The notes under the pieces: generated by a model
Told to the model about the DNA's origin: nothing
The model's input: only the letters and a program-made list of their open reading frames with translations
Databases searched by the model: none
Origin: Fasciolopsis buskii
Taxonomy: Eukaryota; Platyhelminthes; Trematoda; Plagiorchiida; Fasciolidae
Reading direction: 5' to 3'
DNA: 64,000 nucleotides
Assembly: GCA_008360955.1 (NCBI GenBank)
Contig: LUCM01005952.1
Coordinates: 226,942-290,941 of the forward strand
Position numbers and translations under genes: made by a program
Shown: one piece after another, positions 1 through 13,399 of the stretch
Numbering within the stretch: position 1 is the first letter of the stretch
Layout of the letters: the number at the start of each line of letters is the position of its first letter

Positions 1-2184
1 TAGTGAAAAAACACACAAATCTGCTTGAAATGTTTACTTCATTGAGGAGAATAAATAAACAGTAACTGTCCCGTGGTTCGAGCAAATACAAGAGGTTATA
101 CACGCTTGATCATGTCCAACGCTTGCCTGAGCGCGGCAGCGAAAAATCAACGCAAATGAACGGAACGTCTAAAGTTGGCCATGTGAGCGATAAACCGAAA
201 GTGGACCGAAACATAACAAGCCGCCCCAATTCGAATGAATGGTGACTGCACCAAATATCCCTATAATACTCTCAAATAAAAAGCACAGGGAGGAAACAAC
301 GACGGGTAATGCATCCAGCCGTAAACAAACAGCGGCCAAAATCAGTGTCATTAAGGGCAAGTTGGGTGAGAAGAGTTTGATAACAAGGAAGGAAAGATAA
401 TAAGAGGGGAGAGTAATTTTCAACCAATAGAGATGTTACGCGGAGGAACAAGATACTGAATTTGCATCGATTTCAACATTTTCCTGGAGCAAGCACAGGT
501 AACATCCTCCACAAAACAAGGCATAAATAGGTACTAATCGTGCGTTTCACAGGAGCAAATTTCAATTGCAGGGCCACGGCGAAGTTAGAGTGGCTGCCGA
601 CGATGGCAGAATTAACAAGTTTGCTTATTGCATACGAAATTTGACTCGTGGCAAAATTTCAATATTTTCCACAAATACGAGACGAGTCGCTGTCAAATTT
701 TGACATGGTAGCTAAAATGAAGAAGAGACAGTCAATGTGCACTCGCTGTCAAAAAGTAGATGGAAAGATTCCAGCATTTTACCCAAGCCAAAAGTAATTT
801 GTTGGTTAAAGGAGGAACAGACTAATCGTAAGCAATGACCATATGCAGTTATTTGAGGACTTGGAGAAAAGATACTTCGCCGTATGAAAGAATGCATGGT
901 TGCGTTGAATAATGTATCCGGCGCTGGTAAGAGAAGATAACCTTTGGTTTCCTCATCGCGCATTACGGTTCAACCTGGTGGTAGTTGCTGGAGCGAGTGA
1001 CCTTGGGGGTCAGTGGGGTAAATTGACGACGGTATTCAAAATAAAGTGGCCATAAATGTGGTATGCTTTTTGGACACGGTCCGAAAGCTTCAAAAGAAAA
1101 GCCATGTAGCTATCAGTAATAAAACTTATGATAACGAAGTTATATAGCTTGAAATGTGCCGAGATGCAAGCAGAGCGTATGATTACAGATGACATTGGGT
1201 GGAAAGTGTAAGTACAGGTCAATAGCTTCAGGGACAGAGTAATTTTGAGAAAAGTAACGGGAAAATCCGGGCTGCAAATTAGATCGCAGTGCTTAACGGC
1301 GCGAAATGTTTGAAAGAAGTGTCACTGGAATACTACCAGTGGCCCCGTTTGTCGTATGCCATTTATGACCCATCAGGTCTATAGCAACGGGATAACAAAA
1401 ATATTTATAAAGAAATATTACCAAGTCATATTTTGGCTAAAAAGGAACCGGACTGGGTGGATTAGCAAGTCAGGTCATGGAGAACATTGCCGTTGGTTCG
1501 ACTAGCGTAGGAATCGTTTAGAAGTGGGATGGGTTAATCAAGTTTTGCAAATTAAAAAATGATCAGTGGTCAAGGAAGGCAATAAAAGATAAAATTTCGG
1601 GCAAGTATCGGAAAAGTAATTGACAGTATAAAGGATATTCCAGCAAGAGAAACGGGTTTCGACAGCGAAAAGAACACGTTTGGTGGAAATATCAGTGACG
1701 CTTTCACCAGTTAAATCTCATTTTCCCCTGATTGAATAAAAATGAGACAGAATCGGCGATCGGAGGTAACATATTTGGACTGAAGTTGGTGGAAAAGAAA
1801 AGCCACCATGTGAAAGGAAAGGCATGTTTACGTAGCAGCTTAGTATTTGACATTAATACTTGAAATGCGACAGGAAGAGCTAGTGTTGCTGGCACAATGC
1901 GGAGACCATTGTGGTATTAAAAGTCAACAAAGTCAGTGGTAAGGTTCAGCAGGAGCATATTTTTACCTTGGTATTCTGTTTAGGCTTTTAAGATCTAGGG
2001 CCAGGAAACAGAAGACATGCCTATACGAGGAATTCTGAGGTATTCATGACAATAACAAATCTTCATTTTTAGTATTCAAACAAGTATTAGGGGGACTAAA
2101 TTGTGGAACGTAAGAAAAGGCAGGGCTAACAGCTTGGGAAGCGTAACACCAGTGAACGTTTCACAATGTGGCACGGACAAGAAA
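1..2184. other. No recognisable gene
   Basis: All frames on both strands are broken into short pieces with no family pattern I recognise. Composition and stop density look like old, decayed repeat. No splice-supported coding exon was found. Confidence 0.4.
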
Positions 2185-2285
2185 GATAATAGTAATAATT
2201 GTGTGCATTTATCGACATCCGAGTGGCGTGCGCAAGACAAGATCAAATTTACGAAAAGATGGCGCAGTGCACAAGGAAAACAAAA
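2185..2285 (+). repeat. Dispersed repeat, copy 1
   Basis: This stretch resembles 18601-18690 on the same strand. Both begin with a run of AAT units, then share blocks such as GCGTGCGCAAGACAAGATCA here against GCATGCGCAAGGCAAAATCA there, and a later GCACAAG. Diverged identity and an AAT-rich start suggest the 3' end of an old LINE, but no reading frame supports a family. The 128-codon open frame covering it (2101-2487) has no recognisable domain. Confidence 0.5.
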
Positions 2286-3499
2286 TTCCATTCGTGAAGA
2301 TGCAGTGTGCCTGTGGTCTCGTGAGCATAACTTGACACATCATAGGCTAAACGCGAGCTTTCGAGCTTTTAAATCAACGCTAGATTTTCCTTCTCCAGGA
2401 CTTCCTGGGGCTGATTATCAGTCGCACACTGTGAGTCAATCCATGTTTAATTGCAACAAAGGTGTGCTTCGCCGGCGCAAAATTTAGCTGAGAAGCTATT
2501 TCGGACGTTGCTATATGATCGGGTTCCTCAAAAAACAAGAGAGTTATATGGTGCACACGAAGATCAAAATTGATGTAATAACGGAATGGAGATGAGTGAA
2601 AACAACACTAATATCATATGAATTGAATAAAGGATGGTAATTAACAACATTAAAGAGTCAAAATGATGCTAAAGATGAAAAAGCGGGAAACCTTCAAGGT
2701 CGCATCAGACTATTTACGGGACGAAATCATATGAAGAATTGTGGAAGGGGAGACTATAAAACTCACAAGAAGGGTCACTGGGTGTACGCGGTTGGGAGCG
2801 AACTGTGATGAGTGCCACGAAGAAAACGAGTACGTATAAGATTTACAATCAATCTTTAAATACACTTGCCATGAATGACCTGTTTGTCGTCCTTGTTTTG
2901 TGTCGGAGGTTTTGGTGTTCCATGGCTGCATGGGTCTGGAATTTCGGGGATTGCGCGGCATTTCAGTGGTGTTAGCAACAATGTTTTGGCCAGTCGTAAT
3001 GGCTCAGCTGATGTGAGGCACCCGGGGCTTGGCTTACTTTAAGATTACGCAGCCCGGTACTGGAACAACAGATCTGAATAGCAGCTTCCTAACGGAGATA
3101 GGCATCCAGCGCATAGAATGGAGTGGAGCTTTCTGCGAGAGTTCGCGCTGCACCTGTGGTCATTGGCGAGCATGGATAAGAGCCGGTGAGGAAGCAGCTT
3201 GGAATTTGTCCCCGCTGGTTTTAAGGTGGGCGAACAAAAAATGGAAACATCGATAACCGTCAGTCTTTTTAGGACGATTACAGGGTATATACTTCTGCTC
3301 TGAAATACGCACGAAGGAGAGTTTCGGTGACGGCACGTGTGCAGTTTACCCTGCCTGCATCTCTCCCTAGGGCGTATGTGGTTCATTTAGCCCTAGGCCT
3401 CAAGACGTCCATTTTATTTTCACATGCATGTGACGGCGTCTATTTCTTTATTCATTTTTAAAAGGAATAGGTTATAGGTAGTAGCTGCTGCAGTTTCAG
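2286..3499. other. No recognisable gene
   Basis: Only short overlapping frames without family resemblance. Nothing supported. Confidence 0.35.
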
Positions 3500-5400
3500 A
3501 AACGACCTCGTTTGTAAACTTAAGTTCACTGCCAACCATTGATTTAGGAGTCAGAGCCTGCCTCAATGCATCACAAGTTGTAAAATCAAGTGAGGAATTC
3601 GGAAGTTTATTTCATGTTACAGATCCTGGAAAATTCTTAGAATTTGGGATTAGGCTGCAGAGATCTAGGCGGCTAACGACATGCGGAAAGAAAGAAGGTA
3701 GCTCACGATGTTCTGTAGAGGTTAGACTATGACAACAGCTTGTGGAGAAAGCAAACATAGACTTCATGTGACCTAACCAGAGAGGCCGTAGGTTTAAAAC
3801 GATGCATCTTTTTTGATGTCACTATTCTGAACCAAGAATAGGCCTAATAAATGTGCGCTGGACATTTTCTGAGCTTTTCCGTCAGATTTATAAGCTTCAT
3901 TAAAATGAATGAGGCAGTACAATAAACAATATCCAGATTAGAAAATGTAGGACAGGATTCCAGATTTCTGATGCAAATCAGGTCAGTCTAATAATCTTGT
4001 AGATTTTCAAACAACAACTTCGGATAGCACGTTCTCTTAGAATTTGAAGGTTCAAGATTAGAGCAAATCAAGATCGCTTGCTGAAGGATCAATTAAAATT
4101 GGAGAATTGTTGTTCACGATATATTTGGGAGAAGTATGTAATCCAGATGCAAGGAACTGTCATTTCTTATCGTCGAATTTCGTATTCCGCTAGCTGCAAC
4201 AATTTTGAAGGTTTCATAGTTCCTACTAAATATTCAAATTATCGTTCTCTAGAATGGCTGAGGGAAATTCAAAAACAATTTCAGTGTCATCTGCGAACAT
4301 CAACGAATCCCTATTGCACAATATATGCACTATATCGTTGACTTTTATCAGGAATGAGAGACGCCCAAGCACATTTTTCCAGATCAATCCGCCAGTAACC
4401 GGGAGGTTTTGGAAATCACCCGTTTGGTAAAGAGCAAATAATCCTTCTTTGACGGATAAAAATGAAACCATTTCAAAAGAGGGTCGCCTAATCGGTAGGC
4501 GGACCAGTCGGTGAGAACCAAGCGAGGATCACGATAAAAGCCCCAGCTCAATTCAGAAATAAAACGATGAAACTCTTCCTGTCGCGAGCATCCGTGAATA
4601 CCGAGTTAAAACAATCGAGCTGATGGGAAGTAATCGAAGGCACTTCAAAAACGTCCAGTTGACTTCTATGACATCACGTGACAGACAATACTCCAGCAGA
4701 CGTTTCTTAACCGGCCGCTCAAATATTATGCAGATTATCGGGGTACGGTTATCGGAAAGAAACTTTTGCGGCTCATGGATAGGGAAAATTTGTGCAGTGA
4801 GGCAATAGCAGATGTTTTCGAATGAGGTGAGAAAATGCTGCATTTTAACGATTAGTTGTAAACACTTGTTATTAAAACAGGGAAACTGGCTCCGTCCCAC
4901 GTGATTACTTAAATGAGAATATCGTCATGATCGGGCTCAACCGGCGGCGCAAAACCAAGCATATTTTGATCTCTTCGGATCATGAAGCTGTTGTGCATTG
5001 TGAATGTTCTCGGTGACAACAAGCATTTTACCAAAAAGCAGGTGCAATGGAATAAACAAAGAATATCTATTGCTTTTGCATTGTGGAGAAAGGTTTCCAA
5101 CTATTCTTACTGGGACTTTAGGAACGCAACTCACAGGATTCACGTATAAACTCACCCGGTTAGCATTCAGACAAAATATGGAGTACAGTACAGCAGCTGC
5201 AGTGTGAGGTCCATGACTAAGAAAGGACTGGCTTCTGTTAGAAAAAATATGCGCCAAGCATAGTGAGGGAAGGGATGCTAAAGTGTTCAGCAGAATAACT
5301 ATGGGCTTTAGCAACGAAATTTCGGGATACAACGTTATGGTCGCTACCCCTGAAATGGCTAAGCTCATTAGACGTACCATTCGATAGGCCTATGGCAAAA
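3500..5400 (-). mobile_element. CR1/Jockey-like LINE relic (reverse transcriptase)
   Basis: Read on the - strand, reverse-transcriptase (RT) blocks come in the expected order. At 4553-4900 is a thumbless N-terminal RT block containing KKRLLEYCLSRDVIEVN, matching the 'KERLLEYLSSHNLI..NQHGF' pattern of CR1-type LINEs. At 4226-4471 come the '.NLPVTGGLIWKNVLGRLSF' remnant of the G-VPQGSVLGPLLF motif, the KVNDIVHIL block and the catalytic-site remnant MFADDTEI (FADD). Frames are shifted between blocks and stops are frequent, so the element is dead. Outer limits are estimates; further upstream sequence to about 6.5 kb could be its endonuclease part but shows no clear motif. Confidence 0.75.
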
Positions 5401-8400
5401 ATCGTCAAATATGTTGTTTAGCCGTGTGGATCAGGTGATAATGCGTCCACGTTTCACTGCAGACACGGTAAACAAGACTGCGCAAGTATTTCGGGGCCAT
5501 GAGAGAATTCCAAATACTACTAGGGGTGTTGGATTCCCAGCCAATTAGCTAATATTCAATGGGTAATTAAGAAGGACGGTAACTGGAGCGAAATCGGAGG
5601 TAGAGGGGCTGGTCGGCCTGTGCGTGTGATTAATGGACCACTTGGTCAGTTGCATGACTGCTCACGTTAAATCCTTGATATACTGGCGAATGTTAGTCAT
5701 ATGACTGCTTATGGGATGTTCTGTTTGCGCAAGCTAGACATCTTCCCTCTCGAGTGGGCCTAATTTTGCGAACCGCACTGTAGCCGACTAAAGTACAGAA
5801 AGCAGAAGAAGCTGAACTTGGTAGGCTGGCCGCAGTTGAGAAGATATTGCAAGAGCAAAACGAGAGAATGCGGTTACGCACGGGGCAAAATGTGTTTAGA
5901 ATTGACCGGAATTTAATACAAAGGATGGACGGCTTTGGGGAATTGACAATGAGAAGGAACTAAGAATAATTACAAAATGGTGTGTCTTCACTGGGGCAAG
6001 GATGTTGTCAGGTGGCGCCGGCCGCTAGTCGCGGGACTCGGCAGAGACGGCATGCAGAAGAGCGGTGACTAACCTGCACAGGTGGGATGTTATGGATGCT
6101 CATGCGATACTTTTGACCGTTCAGCACTCTGGGCGAACTAGAATACGCAAAGGCATAGATTTATGTCATAGAATTCACTGTTGAGAATGGGATTAGGGAA
6201 TGATGGATGTGTAGCGGGGAACTAGAGATTGGCTGAAGACCGGTACTATGATTTTGATGTGCGACGAACCTCTTGGTGGGGTAAAAGGTGGTATATAATG
6301 AAGTCCGTGGTGCAATAAGAAGTACATTAAGATACCTGTTATTGCGGACCCAAGTTGGGAAGGGGGCTGAGTGAGAAATCAAGAAAACCTGTTCGTTGAG
6401 CAGGGGTTTATTTTGCAGGCATGTTGGCTTGGAGATGGGTGCATGGAGACGAAGTTCCATTGTGTCACGGGAGGCAATTGACATGGCTGATGTGCATGCC
6501 GAGATAAGAATGTAGGCTGTGGTGTAACTTGTGATGGGAGGCTCATGCTAGGCAGAGGGCTGCGATTGATATATTAAAGGTAAGCGAGTCCAGTAGCAAG
6601 ACGCGGAGTTGGCAAACCGTGAATCAGATTAAAAGTGTGAGCAGGCCCCAGAATTTATAAGTTCGATGCAACCGCCATGTACCAGGGATGATCTTAGGCC
6701 GTGCTCTCCAAGGTCGCAGGTCAACACCGGGTATGGGTGGTGACCTGCAATGGGCACAGACCCTACCCTGCTCACAACAGTAGAGTGAGTGGGATCTGAT
6801 TCAGTGTACGGATGGCTCTTGGGGGGGCTTTAGAGAGTCTAACTTCAGTCTCCGGGAGACTTCTAGTAGAAGTCAGTTCTGAGGCAGTAGAACTAAGTTA
6901 AACGACAAAATGATTGGAGCTCTTTACAGATATAAGAATCGCATTTCAAGCGGCGGAGGCGGAGGTACGGGAGGTTTGACCCCAAGGGGACCTATCACAG
7001 ATATCCCAAGCGTTTGTGATAAACTGGAGACGGCTGGTTTCGGCAATGATAAAATGGCTCTGCTGGCTGCTCCGATTTCTGAAGTAGCAGCAGTCACTGA
7101 CAAGGGGCTGAGAATTATACCACCAGAGCTGAAGGTTACGGGGAACGCCTGAAGTGAAGAATGAGCGTTAAAGGCATTAAGGTCCGCCAACAAAAAAGCG
7201 AGTCAGAAGGGACAAGTGCAGGTTGCTGTGAGGCCCTGGTAGGCCTGTAATGAACAGCAGCCATCGGAATAGAAGCCACTCTACTGCCAGTCTGATAACT
7301 ATCGCTTTTATTTACACGACCGACTTCTTTTGAAAGTGAAAGTCATAAGATAAACTCTTTCAATTTGCAAAATGTATAAGCGATAATGGCGTGCTGGTGG
7401 GATGAGAAATTCTTGAAAATTAATTCACTCGATAACTGGAATAGGACTGAAAATAATTGGCCAATAACCATTTCTATAGCCTAAAAAAGAGGAAAGCAGT
7501 GTGAGCCGTATTGCCAGCAATAAGAATAATACGCTGGACGGTAGAAAGAAGAGCGTGGTACGAGAGATCGAAAGTGAATGTTTTAGCGTTGCTAACACAT
7601 TTGTGTTAACCACTTGTAGCGGAGCCAAATATCTGCAGTGCCACAAAAGGTGGCCGATCGTCATTACTTAACGACTCAGTTAGGCCAGTCAAAAGGACGT
7701 TATTTCTTCGACCACTTGTACTACCGATTTTAGTTTCTATATTGTCTGCAAAATATTTTTAGGTTTACTGTTGACCAAGACAAATAAGTTTACCGGAGCC
7801 ACTGAGCAAAGGTTTGAGGTCCAGGTCACCTTAGCTTGGCTTCTGAACCCTGATTTCACAGTGGGAATATCTCGTTTGTCTTGACAAAATTGCAGAATAT
7901 ACAAAGCCGCACTGCATAACGGGGTAACTGGGGGTCCCAGGTTGAAGTACACTGCCGTCTTACAGTGATATGCTAATAACTAGATGCTTTCAGCTGTTGA
8001 ACTGTTTTCGTGGTTGACCGATTCCAGCGGGTTGGAGTAAATAAACCTACAAGTTCCCGATGTCTACCAAGCGTTAGCAACTTAAATGCCGAATGTTAGG
8101 GAATCTGGCAAAGAATCCAAGAATCAAAAAGCGTGAGTGATTCGAACATCTCCCGTTAGTAATAAAAGTGAAAAGGTATGTAAAATAAGGCTAATGGGCT
8201 AACCATATTCTCTGTTGAAAATGTTCGGATGCCGGTATCGAGATACTTGGGGTATATAAGTCGCAAGGTAAAACAGCAGCCTGTGATTTACTGATGGTCT
8301 TAGGTGTGGTAATTTGTCCCGAATACTGGGCTCAAATAACGAGGTAACTTGGTAGGTTTTTAATGTCTCTGAAATTGATAGAAAACCGGAACAACATGAC

Positions 8401-8849
8401 GTAGATAAGGATTAAATACTGGATAGGCCCCGGGAGACATTAGATTAGGCTACGAAGCCGAGTAACCATGCTTACTAATGGGTTCCACATTCAATTCGCA
8501 AAGAAAGAGGTCTTTCACCGGGCTTGAACTCTTAGTTGTTTGATCTGGGATGTTGCCAATAAGCTCTAGGCGTGCAACGAGAGAACCAAATTAAAATTTA
8601 ATTACCGCCAAGTTTTGCTATCAGATGAAGTGTCCTGTCCATTATTTTAAGCTAAATTTGAATGTCCAGTCGGAAAACAGTTTCATTATCAACCAATAAC
8701 AGCAACCATGAAGTACAGTAGGGCAGTATCCAAAAATAGGATGTATAAAGCTTGATTAAAAGGATATAAATAAGCACTGAACACCGCAGACACATAAATA
8801 ACTAAAAATTCACAAAAGCATGAAACCCTGGTGTAATGCAGCTAGGAAG
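5401..8849. other. No recognisable gene
   Basis: Contains several open frames of 60-107 codons, including a glycine-run frame at 6910-7152 (+), none with a family pattern or supporting splice sites. Probably decayed retrotransposon sequence. Confidence 0.35.
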
Positions 8850-10110
8850 ATTTGTCCACTGGCAGCGTGTCAAAGACGGGCATAGCCACAATGGGCTCCG
8901 TTTTCCAAGACTTGCTGGACGTGGCTTTCCCAATCAAGAATTCTGCCTTAAGAATTCGAGTGCTCCTCGATCAGATTACCTTGTGGACCAGATAAAGCTA
9001 TTCCGGTAGATGTAGGCTACCTCAACCGCAGCCTGCTTTCAACTCGGTGCGTAGTCAGCCCTTGCTGATAAAGCTGAAAGTCAAGTTGGCAGGTAAATTC
9101 TAAAGCGGCACGTCATTTTAAGTCTAAGTAGGTGCTAGTTGGGACAAAGGACTAATCATATGTGGAGTATCCCAGGGCCCGGTTCCCCAACCAATTTTGT
9201 TTTTGCTGTCGTTGATGGATTTACCTACGACAACGCAGTCTCTTAACTCCTCTGCGGACGACATGATTGTAATTAGACCCGCTGGACAAGGTGCTCAAAT
9301 TGATGTTATCGCATTGGTATTAAACTGGACAAAACCAAAAGATCTAGCATTTACCGCAGGAAAACGCCATCTGCTTTCAAGGAATCCAGATGCCATTGCG
9401 TACATGCGGAGATGGTTTCTGCACAGCAAATTCAGCAAGGAAGACGGCGGACCTTGGAATCAAATTTACATTAAGTTTTCGGTGAGATAGTCTGTATGCT
9501 GCGGCTGCAACAGAAGCCACAGGAAAGCATTTTAGACTGAGGTCGGTTCCGTCATGCCGCAATGAAAGGAGTTTTGTCCGTCTGTGGAAGACTGTTCTTA
9601 GGCTCCACTTAAGTTCACGCGCCCAGACAAAGTCCCCTTTCATTTTGGTTACTAAAGGCTGTTTGTTAATGGCCCCAGAACTGCTTACATGCATGACTGA
9701 AGATCACAGGCGGAATATCTGTGATAAAAGACCAGCTGATTCGGACTTGTTCTCAATTGAGCGTCAAACGGTTCCGTGAATCTAAATGAGACGTTCAAAT
9801 CCGCGAAGGCCTAATCGGAATTCGCCTTAAGACCCTTTATCAGTAGGAGCCTTGACATCAGAGCTAGAAAGGCGGGAATAAGTTGACCCCGCCCGGGTGC
9901 ATTTTTGAGAAAGCTCCGTTGGTTATTCCGGCAAAATCCGGGAGAATCGCATCATATCGAAACGCCAATTGCAAGTGCCCTGTTTTTTTGGGCGCGTCAA
10001 CGGCCAATAGCGTTTGGAACAATGTTAATCTGTGCCTGGAGCAAGGGACAGATTTGGCCAGAAAATGCCACTGATGAACTTACTTGTTGCGCTGATCCGA
10101 TAGGAGACTG
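8850..10110 (+). mobile_element. CR1/Jockey-like LINE relic (reverse transcriptase)
   Basis: Near 9020-9090 a frame reads AFNSVRSQPLLIKLKVK, like the 'KAFDSVRHDRLLxKL' block of LINE RT. From about 9160 to 9490 it continues with ICGVSQGPVPQPILFLL (from SGVPQGSVLGPILFLL), DLPTTTQ and the catalytic remnant SADDM (from FADDM). At least two frame changes and several stops separate the blocks, so it is a dead copy. Its orientation is +. The outer limits are approximate. Confidence 0.75.
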
Positions 10111-11399
10111 ACTGGAAGGCCCAGAGTAAACACCAAAAATGGACTGATTGGTGGGGCAGATCTAACAGCCTCCGCCAGGAGTGGGTTAGTTCCAACGGTC
10201 AAGAACAGCAAAAAATAGAAAATTGATGTAAATTGGAGAAATTTCATTGGGGACAAATAAAATGAGGACCACAACTGGTCATGCGCTTACTATGTATTCT
10301 GATTCTGATGCGCTGCATATCAAGATGGCGAGTGCCTAGTTGCATACACGTACGCACGCTCCGATCTCCGGTTCCCGGTCCACTACTGGCCGTGAGCAGA
10401 TATGGGCAGCGGAAATCATAAAGAGTTTTAGAACAGGAAAAAAGTAAAAATATGGCTTCTTCAAATATACGGCTGTGTGCCTGCCAAATTGTTGATCAAA
10501 CGACGCTGGCAGGGAGGCCAGGCGGAGAAGTGTCAGCTCGGCAAGATGAAGTCATCGAACTTGGTTTTCTTATACGTGCTTGTATTTCATCATAGGAGCG
10601 GCTGCCCAGTGGTAATAAGGAGGTGGATAAAAAACAAAGTCAATCATTCCGGGATTCCTAATGCATACCTCGGTTCGATAGCATTTGACCTAGTTCGTGT
10701 TTGGTGTAAGGATGAACAGTCAATGCAACAAATTTATGTGGACGAAATAAGGAGCGGAAGATCGACTGAAACAGTGAACGACAGAGGTTGGAGATTGATA
10801 GACAGATGAAAGTCGATGAGTTGGCACTGATAATACGTATATATATGCTGGACAAGAACAGATAGAATAAGAACGTGTAAATTGTTCACATGGCATGTTT
10901 GAGGTGGCTTCCAACAAAACTTAGAAGGGGTGAAAGTGATTATAAACAATAACTCTTGCTGTAAAGCGAACGCCCAGTCGTTTGCGTGTGCGCATATGCG
11001 TGTGTAGAATCTGACTTAGGCAGTGGGTGAAACACAAAGATTTATAGACATTATACTGAACCATATTGATCAGAGTAATCGATTAAAGAAGAGCAGTAAT
11101 CGATAATTGCTTACGTTGAGTAGAATAAATGGATAGCTGGCCTTTTGCTTGATTAATGTCTATGGATGAAACAAACATGGTTGCATGAGTGATGTTTGTA
11201 CAAGAGTAACCAAGATTATCATCGTATCTGACAGCAGAAGATCATAACGCCGGGATTCGGAAAACAACCACAGGACAGTAGAAATAAGGACTTCGACAGT
11301 GTGGACGTTGACATTTGAGTGAGATTGTGCTAATGAGAGAATGTCACCTTTTCTGAGTAGGTGGACGAATGAGTGAGTGGCCACGCTGTGCTATTAATC
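10111..11399. other. No recognisable gene
   Basis: Short overlapping frames only. The 110-codon + frame at 10477-10809 has no recognisable domain. No tRNA or repeat identified. Confidence 0.35.
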
Positions 11400-11861
11400 T
11401 CACTGGTTCGCCTCATCTTGTCGTAGATTCGGCAACATGTCCACTTTGTTGGGTACTGTACAAGAAATTTCACCCATTGAGTTGATCAGTTCGTTCTCAC
11501 TCTCTTCTACATCATCTGCATCAGCCCCATCCCGGTCCCCGATTCCTTCAGTTTCCAATCCCTACATTGAATTATAAGCTACAACTGTTATCGGGCAGCG
11601 TGTCCGTGCGGTCTCGTCCCACTTCGGCTCGTCCTCTTTTTTAGCTCCTTCCACAAGGAAGATACGGTGTGCGAGCACTGTCTTCAGGTCTAGACCATCA
11701 GCACCTTTGAGTGCTCGAGTGCGTCGTTTGGCCTTGAATTCTTCTCGTTTACGATGTTCTTCTGGGGACAGCTTTTCCTCAGTCTCGTCCGGAGCAATTG
11801 GCAGGTGTTGTTGAATGAGAGGAGGAGTAACTACAGGTTCTTCAGTTATATCAACCAAAAT
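11400..11861 (-). CDS. Protein phosphatase inhibitor 2-like, last exon
   Basis: On the - strand an exon opens after TTTTCTAACAG (acceptor AG at 11862-11863) in phase 0 and reads to a TAG at 11562-11564; the same frame then stays open to TGA at 11400-11402. The segment LSPEEHRKREEFKAKRRTR followed by GLDLK resembles the C-terminal region of PP1 inhibitor 2 (PPP1R2), where 'LSPEEREKKRQFEMKRKLHYNEGLNIK' is conserved. The 53 codons after the TAG are acidic and polar (ADADDVEESENELINS), like the acidic tail of that family. The KLHY anchoring motif is not visible. No N-terminal exon (RVxF-like or KGILK motif) was found upstream, so this is one exon of a partly unseen gene. The internal TAG may be removed by a short intron, be a real early stop, or mark a pseudogene. 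The family's known role is to bind and inhibit PP1 phosphatase in the cytosol and nucleus; that role here is inference. Confidence 0.5.
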
Positions 11862-11864
11862 CTG

Positions 11865-13390
11865 TTAGAAAATAACATCATCTTTGAAGCTTGCTCGTTT
11901 GGCGTAGACGTTGTATGCTCCAAGGGAGGGCCAGCCTCTCAGTCTGTTTTCAAAATGCTCTTCGCGGGTTTCTCCTTATTACATGCCATTGCATAACGGG
12001 AATTATATTGCCACCTTCATACGAGCGTGACGAAAGGTAAGACAACTTTTGAAATACCGCCGGATATCAGTCGGTTGATATTGGCGAAAAACGTCATAAA
12101 AACTGGTGTGACACAAACGAGTATGAGATGACAGGAGATAAATGCGGATGCCGAAGTTCTGTAAGAGGGAAAATCACTTGCTTTCAATAAGCATGTATAG
12201 CACAAGAATCCATGTAACGGAAGGATAAATAATGTGAGCTGTCGCAGTCGTAATGCGCAGAAAGGCCTAATAACTTAATCTAACATTTCGGCGCGTATTT
12301 TGGGGTTCCAGAATGAGCAAGTAGACAGCTGAATCTGAAAGTTACACCAAATTATAGAGGCAACTTTCGTGCACTGATGTCAATAAAGACGCATTTTGTG
12401 CTTTGCTAATATGTTGTGCGTCTGAGAGGGCATAGTAGAATTTGTCAATGTTTTCAGAGGGCTGGGTTTAGGACGGGCCCTAGTTTCCCAACAGTGGTCT
12501 TAGGACAATGAAATAATGTGTGTTTCCGTGGCCATTAGGCATTTAACGGAGGCCTGGGTGAACCTGCGTTCCGAAGGCGACAACTGGGCTGGCTTACGTT
12601 TTGGTTTATTGTTTTCGGGCGTCCATTGGTGATCCTATAAAGTGGAGCTTGAAGATAGTTAGCCACTGTGGTTTCAGTTGAACTACCTAGGTACTAAGAG
12701 GTAATAGTACCATTGTTTGCCTGCCCGGGTGCGATTTGCTAGAGCCGGTCGGTAGACAGGAATCGAAGTTCGCATCGGCAAGCGCAGGGCAGATCTGAAG
12801 TTTAGAATGGATTGGAGATGAACACGCTAAAAGTGTTTTATATGCCGGCTAGGGTATCCAAACATGAGAAAAAAATGGTTGAACGTGGGCGGATGCGCGA
12901 TTAGTTTTACGAAACCATGTGGTGACTTCCGCCTAGGTCTTAAGTGAATCACATGGAGCAACTTTATTTAGTTGTGATAAAACTAGGCGGAAAGGTCCGC
13001 TTTTGGCGTATGCAGTAACCTGTGCTCGCTGGGTGCAATACAAAGGGTGGAGTCTAGTTTACGATGATGTATCTGGCTGCAGTAAAGAAGTACGACAAAA
13101 CATTCAGCATATCCAGTTAGAATTTAAAAGCCTGGGCTGAAGCTGGATCACCCGTGATGGCGGCGGTAAAGCAAAATTAGCTTCTGTCCCAAATGGCCAG
13201 TTTTATGAGTGCATCCGCCCTAATGGAAGGTTTCACGCTTTTAGGACGATGATCTATCAGGTGCAGAAGCGTTAGGACGAAAAAACGCATAACGAGAAGA
13301 TTGGCAATTTAGGGTTTTATTTTGTTGTGCTAAATATCAACAGATTCTTTAAGGTATTTTATGGGACACTGTCCCAGGGAAGCCATATGG
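11865..13390. other. No recognisable gene
   Basis: If the inhibitor 2-like gene is real, this would be part of its upstream intron. I searched the - strand by eye for its N-terminal motifs and found none. No repeat was identified either. Confidence 0.35.
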
Positions 13391-13399
13391 TAGACGACA

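Noticed and set aside
6910..7193. Gene with a glycine run (+) or proline run (-)
   Set aside because: Both strands are open over the same GGC/GGA-type repeat; no domain and no splice or start evidence.
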